NCBI RefSeq assembly: GCF_023369555.1
Contig: NZ_JACJVC010000012.1
Location: 17,734-81,733, forward strand
Length of the DNA stretch: 64,000 nt
Direction: 5' to 3'
From: Actinomyces sp. AC-20-1
GTDB taxonomy: Bacteria > Actinomycetota > Actinomycetes > Actinomycetales > Actinomycetaceae
Shown here: piece after piece, positions 26,450-33,580 of the stretch
Numbering within the stretch: the stretch's first letter is position 1
Layout of the letters: each line of letters starts with the position of its first letter
Notes under the pieces: generated by a model
Told to the model about the DNA's origin: nothing
The model's input: only the letters and a program-made list of their open reading frames with translations
The model's database searches: none
Program-made: the position numbers and the translations under genes

Positions 26450-27613
26450 GTGCGCGTCCTCGCGGCCCTGTCCGGCGGAGTCGACTCCGCGGTCGCGGCG
26501 GCGCGCGCCCTGGACGCGGGCCACGAGGTCGTGGGCGTGCACATGGCCCTCACCCGTCAGCGGGCCCAGACGCGCCCGGGCTCGCGCGGCTGCTGCTCCA
26601 TCGAGGACGCGGCGGACGCCCGTTGGGCGGCGCAGGTCCTGGGGATCCCCTTCTACGTGTGGGACCTGTCGCAGGAGTTCGAGGAGCGGGTGGTCGCGGA
26701 CTTCCTCAGCGAGTACCGGGCGGGGCGCACCCCCAACCCGTGCGTGCGCTGCAACGAGCGGGTGAAGTTCGACGCCCTGCTGGAGCGGGGCCTGGCGATG
26801 GGCTTCGACGCGGTGGTCACGGGCCACTACGCGCGCCTGTCCGGGGGCGCGGCGGACGGCCGTCCCGGGGACACCGAGGGCCTGGTCCTGGCCCGGGCCG
26901 CGGACGCCGCGAAGGACCAGTCCTACGTGCTGGCGGTCTCGGGCCGAGAAGGCCTGAGCCGGGCCCTGTTCCCCCTGGGGGACGCCCCAAGCAAGGCGCG
27001 GGTGCGCGCGGAGGCGGCCGAGCGGGGCCTGCCGGTGGCGGACAAGCCGGACTCCTACGACATCTGCTTCGTCGCCGACGGCGACACCCGGGGCTTCCTG
27101 CAGCGCTCACTGGGCACCCGGCAGGGGGCGCTGGTCTCCCCCGACGGCGAGGTGCTGGGCTCGCACGGCGGCTACTTCGGCTTCACGGTGGGCCAGCGCC
27201 GGGGCCTGGGGCTCACGCGCCCGGCTCCCGACGGCCGGCCCCGCTACGTCGTCGAGACGCGGCCAGAGACGAATGAGGTCGTCGTCGGCCCGGAGGAGCT
27301 GCTCACCCGCCGCTCTGTGGAGGCTGACGGCCTCGTCCTGCTGGCCTCCCCCGAGCCGGTCAGCGCCGAGGGCGCGCAGCCCACTGGCCGGATGCCCGAC
27401 GGCGAGGCCCCGGCCCTCGGCTGGCGGGGCGTGAGTGTCCAGGTGCGGGCCCACGGGCGGCCGGTGCCGGCCGACGTGGTGGTGGACCCGGTGGCGGGCG
27501 CGCTGCGCGCCGAGCTGCGCGAGGGACTGCGGGGCCTGGCGGCCGGCCAGTCCGTCGTCGTGTACGGCGGGGCCGGCGGCGAGCGGGTGCTGGCCCAGGC
27601 GACCGTCTCCTGA
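26450..27613 (+). CDS. mnmA: tRNA-specific 2-thiouridylase MnmA
   Basis: 387 residues. Adds sulfur to U34 of tRNA-Lys, -Glu and -Gln. The PP-loop [10 protein letters not shown] is at residues 8-17, the first catalytic cysteine in TPNPCVRCN and the second in [11 protein letters not shown], followed by the GQRRGLGL motif. GTG 26450 has GGAGGT upstream; a TAGGCT box at 26402-26407 may be its promoter. A bidirectional terminator follows at 27641-27682. Confidence 0.95.
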   Translation: MRVLAALSGGVDSAVAAARALDAGHEVVGVHMALTRQRAQTRPGSRGCCSIEDAADARWAAQVLGIPFYVWDLSQEFEERVVADFLSEYRAGRTPNPCVRCNERVKFDALLERGLAMGFDAVVTGHYARLSGGAADGRPGDTEGLVLARAADAAKDQSYVLAVSGREGLSRALFPLGDAPSKARVRAEAAERGLPVADKPDSYDICFVADGDTRGFLQRSLGTRQGALVSPDGEVLGSHGGYFGFTVGQRRGLGLTRPAPDGRPRYVVETRPETNEVVVGPEELLTRRSVEADGLVLLASPEPVSAEGAQPTGRMPDGEAPALGWRGVSVQVRAHGRPVPADVVVDPVAGALRAELREGLRGLAAGQSVVVYGGAGGERVLAQATVS

Positions 27614-27640
27614 CGGCCCCGGCCGACTCCCGGCGCCCGC

Positions 27641-27682
27641 ACGGTCCGGGCCCGCCCTCCCAGGGGCGCGGGCCCGGGCCGT
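27641..27682. terminator. Bidirectional terminator between mnmA and the ABC permease gene
   Basis: 15-bp stem (27641-27655 and 27668-27682) with one G-U pair and a 12-base loop, between two convergent genes. Confidence 0.7.
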
Positions 27683-27694
27683 CGCTGGTGCGGC

Positions 27695-28513
27695 TCAGCG
27701 CAGTGAGGCGTGGTGCTCGAGGCAGTGGATGGCCCACCAGGCCAGGACCGCGCTGATGAGGACGGCGACCGGCACGAAGCCGAGCCCGAGGACGGTCGGG
27801 TCGCTGGCGTCCCGGAGCAGGTCGGGCAGCATGGAGCGGGCCACGAGCTCGCCGGTGCTGAGGTCGATCCCGAGGGGCAGCAGGACCATCGCGGCGGCGT
27901 AGAGCACCTGGCACACGAGGTAGACCAGGACCATGCCGATGACGACGCCGGTCACCCCGAGGTGGTTCCATCGCGTCTGTGCGGCGATGCTCATGACGCC
28001 GGCCCACATCACCACCCAGCACAGGACCTGCAGGACGGCGGCGCCGAGGACGGTCCAGGTCATGGCGGGGCCGACGAGGTCGAGCAGGGCCAGTGCCTGG
28101 TCGCGCACCTGTGCCGGGCTGGTGCCGTCCATCCAGGAGCGGACGAGCACGACGAGGGTGAGCCCGGCGACCGTGATGGCCAGCGCGGTCACGGCCGCGG
28201 CGAGCAGGTAGAGGACCTTGGCTGCGAAGACCTCACGGCCCCGGGCGGGCAGGCTCATGGTGAGGTAGCCGCGCTGGCCGTGCACGCTCTGCCAGTACTC
28301 GGTGAGCCCGTGGACGAGGATGATGGGGGCGGGAAGGGCGAAGGCGACGGCAGCACCGGCAATGGCCATCAGGGTGGGGACGTCCGCCCCCATGGCGTTG
28401 GGGACGAGCCCGACGGCGAGGGCGCCGGCTCCGGCGACGAGCAGGACGCCGACGGTCTTGGCGTGGACGGTGCCGAGGGTGCGCAGCTCCTCGGCGAGCA
28501 GGGTGCGCATCAT
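27695..28513 (-). CDS. ABC-2-type transporter permease
   Basis: 272 residues with about six membrane segments (for example TVGVLLVAGAGALAVGLV and AMTWTVLGAAVLQVLCWVV). It is the membrane partner of the upstream ATPase, overlapping its stop codon by four bases. In YtrA-type operons such permeases are usually exporters or stress-related; the substrate is unknown. Last gene of the three-gene operon. Confidence 0.8.
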   Translation of the reverse strand: MMRTLLAEELRTLGTVHAKTVGVLLVAGAGALAVGLVPNAMGADVPTLMAIAGAAVAFALPAPIILVHGLTEYWQSVHGQRGYLTMSLPARGREVFAAKVLYLLAAAVTALAITVAGLTLVVLVRSWMDGTSPAQVRDQALALLDLVGPAMTWTVLGAAVLQVLCWVVMWAGVMSIAAQTRWNHLGVTGVVIGMVLVYLVCQVLYAAAMVLLPLGIDLSTGELVARSMLPDLLRDASDPTVLGLGFVPVAVLISAVLAWWAIHCLEHHASLR

Positions 28514-29352
28514 GAGCGGTACTCCTTCCTGAACAGGGCGTCGAGGCTCATGCCTGAGACCTCACGGAGGTCGTCGGCGTCGGCGGCCAGCAGGAGGCGG
28601 CCGTCCTTGAGGAAGACGACGGAGTCGACGACGCTCTCGACGTCGGCGATGAGGTGGGTGGAGATGAGCATGAGGGCGCCGGGGTCGAAGTCGTGCAGGA
28701 CGCCGTCGAGGATGACGTCGCGGGCGGCCGGGTCGACGCCGGACAGGGGCTCGTCGAGGAGGTAGACGCGGGCGCGTCGGCTCATGGCGAGGGTGATGCG
28801 CAGCTTGTCGCCCATGCCCTTGCTCATGGCCTTGAGGGTGCGGTCAGTGGGCAGGGCGAAGAAGCGCAGGAGCTCGCGGGCCTTGGCGGCGTCGAAGTCG
28901 GCGAAGAGGCGGGAGAACTGGGCGACGGCGCGCTCGGCGGTGAGGTCCTGGGCGAGGAGGGCGGCGTCGGGCAGGAAGGAGACGAGCGCCTTGGACTCGG
29001 GGCCGGGGACGTGCCCGGCCACGCGCACCTCGCCGTCGTAGTCGGCGAGGAGGCCGGCGAGGACCTTGAGCAGGGTGGTCTTGCCGCAGCCGTTGGCGCC
29101 CATGAGGCCGACGACGCGTCCGGCGGGCAGCTCGAGGGTGAGGTCGGTGAGGACGGGGGTGCCCCGGTAGCCGCGGGTGAGGTGGTGGACGGCGACGGCG
29201 GGCGGCGCGGTGGGGTCGGCGCCCCAGGCGGGCGCGATGGTGCGGAAGCGCTCGATGAGGCCGGGCTCGCGGTGGGCGGGGCCAGCCGGGTCGGTGCCGG
29301 GGGCCGGTCCTGTGGTCCGGACGGTGCCCGGTGCTGGTGCGGGGGTGCTCAT
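28510..29352 (-). CDS. ABC transporter ATP-binding protein
   Basis: 280 residues. After a Pro-rich N-terminal extension of about 45 residues comes a full ATPase domain: Walker A GANGCGKTT, a divergent signature KAMSKGMGDKLRIT (SKGM for LSGGQ), Walker B VYLLDEPLSG and the switch histidine in ISTHL. The start overlaps the GntR gene stop (ATGA), so expression is coupled to the regulator. The degenerate signature is common in the YtrB-like group. Confidence 0.88.
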   Translation of the reverse strand: MSTPAPAPGTVRTTGPAPGTDPAGPAHREPGLIERFRTIAPAWGADPTAPPAVAVHHLTRGYRGTPVLTDLTLELPAGRVVGLMGANGCGKTTLLKVLAGLLADYDGEVRVAGHVPGPESKALVSFLPDAALLAQDLTAERAVAQFSRLFADFDAAKARELLRFFALPTDRTLKAMSKGMGDKLRITLAMSRRARVYLLDEPLSGVDPAARDVILDGVLHDFDPGALMLISTHLIADVESVVDSVVFLKDGRLLLAADADDLREVSGMSLDALFRKEYRS

Positions 29353-29729
29353 GGTGTGTCTCCTCGGCCGCCCTGCACCCTCCAGCGCTCGGCCAGGAGG
29401 GCGGTGGCGCTCTCGAGGCTGAGGCCGAGGCCGGTGAGGGCGGTGATGTAGGTGTCGGTGGAGCCGGTGGCGAGCTCGCGCCGGACCCTGTCGAGGACGT
29501 GGGGGTCGGCGGTGACGAAGCGGCCCGAGGTGCGCTCGGCGCCGGTGAGGCCGCTGCGGTCGAGCTCGGCGAGGGCTCTCTGGACGGTGTTGGGGTTGAC
29601 CCCGGCGTCGGAGGCGAGCTCGCGGACGGAGGGGATGCGGGTTCCGGGCGGCCAGTGGCCGGAGACGATGCGCAGGCGGAAGGTCTCGACCAGCTGGACC
29701 CAGATCGGTCTGGTGTCGTCGACGGGCAC
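29349..29729 (-). CDS. GntR-family regulator, YtrA subfamily
   Basis: 126 residues: a GntR winged helix (IWVQLVETFRLRIVSGHWPPG, then VRELASDAGVNPNTVQRALAEL) with the short two-helix C-terminus of the YtrA type and no large effector domain. Start GTG 29729 has AGGAGG five bases upstream. It heads an operon with an ABC ATPase and permease. A perfect inverted repeat lies 69 bases upstream at 29798-29827. Confidence 0.9.
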   Translation of the reverse strand: MPVDDTRPIWVQLVETFRLRIVSGHWPPGTRIPSVRELASDAGVNPNTVQRALAELDRSGLTGAERTSGRFVTADPHVLDRVRRELATGSTDTYITALTGLGLSLESATALLAERWRVQGGRGDTP

Positions 29730-29797
29730 GTGACCTCCTGGGGCTCGGATGCGGACGTGTGCTCATGAGCGGGTGACCGGGCGCCCGGCCGGAGCGC

Positions 29798-29827
29798 CTG
29801 TGTCACTGCACTAATACAGTGACACAG
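29798..29827. promoter_or_regulatory. GntR/YtrA operator
   Basis: Perfect inverted repeat CTGTGTCACTG-N8-CAGTGACACAG. The spacer reads TATTAGTG on the minus strand, so a -10-like element lies inside the operator, suiting autorepression of the downstream operon. Confidence 0.7.
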
Positions 29828-30137
29828 AGGTCCGGTGGCGTCAACCCGTCTCCCAGCACCACCCCCGGCACACACGGACCCACCGGGCAAGGACACCCTC
29901 AGCAAGGCAGGGCTCCACTCATTTGGAAATAGGGCACACACGCAAGACAGGACCTCAGCGATATGCGTCAGCACGGCGTCACGGAAGGCAGAACCATCGT
30001 TTTCCGATGCGATACCAACGATTCGCTCGGACGCCGACCACTCTCGCGGATCCCGCCTTGCCGACGCCGCACACCCCTCCTACGGTGATTTACGTCAGCC
30101 GCTCCGGCCACCGCACGTCTCACGAGAGGAACCGACC
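29828..30137. other. Upstream region of the DUF1540 gene
   Basis: A 310-bp gene-free stretch, visibly less GC-rich than its surroundings. It contains a promoter candidate at 30058-30086 and a small CATCG/CGATG hairpin near 29995-30010; nothing else is recognisable. Confidence 0.5.
30058..30086 (+). promoter_or_regulatory. Candidate promoter of the DUF1540 gene
   Basis: TTGCCG (30058-30063), a 17-bp spacer and TACGGT (30081-30086), a good sigma-70 type match. Confidence 0.45.
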
Positions 30138-30410
30138 ATGCCGACCGTCGCCCCCATCACCGCCTGCTACACCACCACCTGCGCCTTCAACCACGAGGGC
30201 TGCACCGCCTTCGCCGTCACCATCGGCGGCACGGGCACCTGCAGCACCCTCATCAACCTCGACGCCCGCGGCGGCCTGCCCGTCGCCGAGGCCCACGTCG
30301 GGGCCTGCCAGCGCCTCGAGTGCGTCCACAACAAGGACCTCATGTGCTCCGCCGAGGGCGTCACCCTCGGCCCCGACACCGCGGCCTGCCTCACCTACGA
30401 GGCCCGCTGA
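30138..30410 (+). CDS. DUF1540 cysteine-rich protein
   Basis: 90 residues with seven cysteines arranged in two similar halves: ITACYTTTCAFNHEGCTAFAV and, later, VGACQRLECVHNKDLMCSAEGV. The repeated C-x4-C-x5-C pattern is the DUF1540 signature, thought to bind metal; function unknown. Start ATG 30138 has GAGAGGAA upstream. Transcribed alone, ending in a terminator that overlaps its stop codon. Confidence 0.85.
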   Translation: MPTVAPITACYTTTCAFNHEGCTAFAVTIGGTGTCSTLINLDARGGLPVAEAHVGACQRLECVHNKDLMCSAEGVTLGPDTAACLTYEAR

Positions 30411-30435
30411 CACCTGGTACCACGCAGCGGGCCTC
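30399..30435 (+). terminator. Terminator of the DUF1540 gene
   Basis: 10-bp stem GAGGCCCGCT (30399-30408) and AGCGGGCCTC (30426-30435); the left arm includes the last codons. Confidence 0.6.
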
Positions 30436-30470
30436 GCACGCACGAGGCCCGGACACCGGAGGCTGAACGG

Positions 30471-30502
30471 GACCGGCCCCACCAAGGACGGCGGGGCCGG
30501 TC
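30471..30502. terminator. Bidirectional terminator
   Basis: 10-bp stem GACCGGCCCC (30471-30480) and GGGGCCGGTC (30493-30502) between convergent genes. Confidence 0.6.
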
Positions 30503-30542
30503 CTGCGCGTGCGCCACCAACACCCGCCGGACGGTGCGGGGC

Positions 30543-31415
30543 TCAGCCGCGCAGCAGGTCCTCGAGCAGGGCCTCCTGGACGCAGCCGCGCAGGAAGGGC
30601 CCCACCTCGCAGGCCCGGCGGGTGCCGCTGGGCAGCCAGACCTGCACCGTCTCGACGCAGGTGGGTGACACGTGCATGAGCGTCACGCCGTCCGGGGCGA
30701 CGTCGGCGCACAGGACCCGCCCGTGCAGGGACGGGCACAGGCCGTCGGCCGGGCGGTGGGAGCACAGCACCCCGGGCAGGCGCCCCTGGACCACGCTCTC
30801 GCACAGCAGGGTGAGCGCAGCGTCGCCGAGCTCGCGCACCTCCTCCTGGGCGCTGACGGAGTCGAGGTCGTTCCACAGCAGGGAGGGGGCGAGGTCGGCC
30901 TCCACGACCTCCTCGAGCGTGTGGCCGGACACGCCCATGGCGTCGTGGACCATGACGCGGTCGGCGGTGACGACGCCCAGGCGGCCCCCCGGCGCCCCGG
31001 CGAGGGAGCCGAGACCGTCGAGCGGGTCCTCGCCCGTGATCGGGCAGTGGCAGCCGGCGGTCTCGCCGGCGAGGACGAGGGCGGTCTCGTCCGCGTCCAG
31101 CCAGGTGAGCAGGCCCAGGAGGTGGGCGGTCGCCGAGGTCACGCGCAGGCTGGGCTCAGCGGCCTCGAGGGTGACGTCGAGACGGACCTCGACGACCTCG
31201 CCGTCGAGAGCGTCGGCCAGGGGGTGGTCGACGCCGGGGCAGGCGGCGACGATGACGCGCCCGTCCTCGTCCAGGGCGTGCATGACGGCCAGCGGCTGGG
31301 CCCCGGCGTGGCGGTAGGCGGTGACCTCGGCGGCTCCGGCCCCGGCCAGGAGCCGTCGCGCCATCCGGCGCGAGGAGACGGGTGCGGTGCCCGCCGCGCT
31401 GCCCTGCTCGCTCAC
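30543..31415 (-). CDS. Conserved hypothetical protein behind an iron box; possible split-barrel (HugZ/DUF2470-like) protein
   Basis: 290 residues, soluble. The first 110 residues (MARRLLAGAGAAEVTAYRHAG, HPLADALDGEVVEVRLDVTLEAAEP, LGLLTWLDADE) recall split-barrel flavin/heme-binding proteins of the HugZ/DUF2470 type, but this is weak. Two cysteine-bearing segments, GCHCPITGEDP and PTCVETVQVWLPSG, are unusual. GTG 31415 follows GGAGGA. A DtxR/IdeR-type site lies 27-45 bases upstream, so iron control is likely, which fits a heme or siderophore role (inference). Confidence 0.5.
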   Translation of the reverse strand: MSEQGSAAGTAPVSSRRMARRLLAGAGAAEVTAYRHAGAQPLAVMHALDEDGRVIVAACPGVDHPLADALDGEVVEVRLDVTLEAAEPSLRVTSATAHLLGLLTWLDADETALVLAGETAGCHCPITGEDPLDGLGSLAGAPGGRLGVVTADRVMVHDAMGVSGHTLEEVVEADLAPSLLWNDLDSVSAQEEVRELGDAALTLLCESVVQGRLPGVLCSHRPADGLCPSLHGRVLCADVAPDGVTLMHVSPTCVETVQVWLPSGTRRACEVGPFLRGCVQEALLEDLLRG

Positions 31416-31441
31416 ACGTCCTCCTTCATCAGACCCCGGTC

Positions 31442-31460
31442 GCAGGTAAGGCTAGCCTGA
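31442..31460. promoter_or_regulatory. DtxR/IdeR-like iron box
   Basis: GCAGGTAAGGCTAGCCTGA matches the 19-bp DtxR/IdeR consensus TTAGGTTAGGCTAACCTAA at 14 positions, including the central AGGCTA core. It lies directly upstream of the gene at 31415. Confidence 0.6.
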
Positions 31461-31530
31461 GGGCCTGTCGGGCACCATGTGTTCCACCCCTCAGGACCGC
31501 CCGCACAGGCCGCACCCGCACGGGCACCGC

Positions 31531-32568
31531 TCAGCCCCGCAGGCGGCCCAGCTCCTCGACCAGCTGCGGCACCACCGTCCTGACGTCCCCGACGACGCCG
31601 AAGTCCGCCATCTGGAGGATCGGGGCCTCGGCGTCGTCGCAGACCGCGACGATCGTGCCCGCCCCCTGGATGCCGCTCGTGTGGTGCACGGCCCCCGAGA
31701 CGCCCAGGCCGATGTACAGGCGCGGGGCGATGCTCACCCCCGTCTGGCCCACCTGGGCGCTGCGCTCCACCCAGCCCTCGTCACAGGCGACGCGGGTCGC
31801 GCCGACGGCGGCCCCCAGCGGGTCCGCCAGCGAGCGCACGAGGTCGATGTCGCCGTCGACACCGCGCCCGGCGACGACGACGGTGCGGGCCCCCACCAGG
31901 TCCGGGCCGGAGGTCGTGGGGGCCGGCTCGCGCGAGACGACCCGCACGGCCAGCGACTCGGGGCTGAGGACGACGTCCAGGGCCTCGACCGCCAGGGGGG
32001 CGCCGGGCCCGGGGACCTCGACCTCGGAGGTCCGCACGGCCACGACCGGCGTCGTGCCGGTACCGCCGACCCTCAGGGTCGTGGCCCAGGAGCCGGACAG
32101 GACGGTCTTGGAGGCGGTGAGGGCACCGTCCTGGACCCGCAGGTCACTGGCGTCGGCGGTGCAGGCCGAGCCGAGGAGGACGGCCGCGCGGGCGGCGACC
32201 TCCTTGCCGTGGTGGTCGGAGGGCACGAGCGCGACGGCCGGCTCGACGGCGCGCACGGCGCTCACGAGGGCGTCCGCCACGGCGCCGGCCTGCGTGCCGG
32301 CGTCCCCGAGGTCGGCTGCGAGCACCCGCGTGGCGCCCGCCCCGGCCAGCGCCGCGCTGGCGTCCGCCCCCACGGGCCCGAGGACGAGGGAGACCACGTC
32401 AGCGCGGGTGAGGGCCGCGGCCCCGGCGACGAGCGCGAGCCCGGCACCGGAGGGGGCGACCTGGGAGACGGCCTCGGCAGCGCTCGTCGTGGGCGTCTCG
32501 AGGTCGACGAGGACGAGGACGGGGGCGTCGAAGGTCCCGCCCGCGGTCCCGGCGGGGGTGTCAGTCAT
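31531..32568 (-). CDS. etfA: Electron transfer flavoprotein alpha subunit
   Basis: 345 residues. The C-terminal FAD-binding domain is intact: VVVAGRGVDG, ERSAQVGQTGVSIAP and IGLGVSGAVHHTSGIQGAG. With EtfB it passes electrons from acyl-CoA or similar dehydrogenases to the quinone pool or, in bifurcating systems, ferredoxin. Start ATG 32568 lies 11 bases after the etfB stop. No acyl-CoA dehydrogenase is visible nearby. Confidence 0.92.
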   Translation of the reverse strand: MTDTPAGTAGGTFDAPVLVLVDLETPTTSAAEAVSQVAPSGAGLALVAGAAALTRADVVSLVLGPVGADASAALAGAGATRVLAADLGDAGTQAGAVADALVSAVRAVEPAVALVPSDHHGKEVAARAAVLLGSACTADASDLRVQDGALTASKTVLSGSWATTLRVGGTGTTPVVAVRTSEVEVPGPGAPLAVEALDVVLSPESLAVRVVSREPAPTTSGPDLVGARTVVVAGRGVDGDIDLVRSLADPLGAAVGATRVACDEGWVERSAQVGQTGVSIAPRLYIGLGVSGAVHHTSGIQGAGTIVAVCDDAEAPILQMADFGVVGDVRTVVPQLVEELGRLRG

Positions 32569-32579
32569 GTGCGTTCCTC

Positions 32580-33359
32580 TCAGACGAGCTGGTTCTCGAC
32601 GAGCCAGGCGGCCAGCTCGCGGCCGGCCTGCCCGGCGTCGGTGCGGATGGTGCCGGCGCCGCGCGCCGGGCGCTGCCGGTCGCACAGCACGGACACCGCG
32701 GGGCTCGGGGCCTCGAGGCCGAGCGCCGCCAGGTCCCAGGTCTCCAGGGGCTTGCGGCGAGCGGCGCGCATGGCCGCGAAGTTGGGGTAGCGCGGCTCGT
32801 TGGCCTGGTCGGTGACGGAGACGAGGGCGGGCAGGGGGGCGCTGAGCACCTCGCGCACGGCCCCCACGGTCCGGGTGACGACGAGGTCGGAGTCGTGGAC
32901 CTCCAGGCCGGTGGCGAGCGTGAGGGCGGGCACGCGCAGCTCGGCGGCGAGCGCGCCGGGCAGCAGCGAGGTCAGGGCGTCGAGGGAGGCCATGCCGGTG
33001 ACGACGAGGTCGACGTCGCCCGTGCCCTCGCCGGCCCCGCCGACGCGCCTGATGGCGGCGGCGAGGGTGCGGGCCGTGGCGACGACGTCGGAGCCGGCCA
33101 GCGCCTCGTCGCTCACGAGGACGGCGGAGTCCGCCCCCATCTGCAGGGCGCGACGCAGGGCGTCCTCGGCGCCCTCGGGGCCCATCGTCAGCGCGATGAC
33201 CTCACCCCCGTGCTCCTCGACGAGGCTGACGGCGGCCTCGACGGCGTTCTCGTCGAGCTCGTTGAGGACGTCATCCTCACCTCGTACGAGACGCCCGTCC
33301 TCCAGCCGCCGCTCGGACTGCACGTCGGGGACGTGCTTGACACAGACCACGATCTTCAT
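32580..33359 (-). CDS. etfB: Electron transfer flavoprotein beta subunit
   Basis: 259 residues, with the EtfB opening KIVVCVKHVPDVQ, DENAVEAAVSLVEEHGGEV and MGPEGAEDALRRALQMGAD. It binds AMP (or a second FAD in bifurcating types) and pairs with EtfA. ATG 33359 follows CAGCCT by seven bases, with no ribosome site. First gene of the etfBA operon; divergent from glgX. Confidence 0.93.
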   Translation of the reverse strand: MKIVVCVKHVPDVQSERRLEDGRLVRGEDDVLNELDENAVEAAVSLVEEHGGEVIALTMGPEGAEDALRRALQMGADSAVLVSDEALAGSDVVATARTLAAAIRRVGGAGEGTGDVDLVVTGMASLDALTSLLPGALAAELRVPALTLATGLEVHDSDLVVTRTVGAVREVLSAPLPALVSVTDQANEPRYPNFAAMRAARRKPLETWDLAALGLEAPSPAVSVLCDRQRPARGAGTIRTDAGQAGRELAAWLVENQLV

Positions 33360-33392
33360 GCGGCCCAGGCTGCCACACGGCGCGTGCCGCGG

Positions 33393-33482
33393 TCACCGGC
33401 CCCCGGGGGCGTGAGACGCGCCTCCGGGACGCAGACACTCACGGCCCTGCTCATCACCGGCCCCCGGGGGCGTGAGACGCGC
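33393..33482. repeat. Two copies of a 29-bp direct repeat in the etfB-glgX spacer
   Basis: Identical copies at 33393-33421 and 33454-33482, starting 61 bp apart, each containing the palindromic core GGCCCCCGGGGGC followed by GTGAGACGCGC. No coding potential. Confidence 0.85.
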
Positions 33483-33580
33483 GCCACCCGCCCCTCCCGG
33501 GACGGCCCGGGAGGCGACTCCGTCGCACCGAAAGCCCCATTCAGATTGCCGCTCCCCCTCGACCTGGCAAGAATGCCCCC

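Noticed and set aside
33393..33482. CRISPR-like repeat pair
   Set aside because: Only two copies, the unit is palindromic GC-rich sequence, and no cas gene is in the window.
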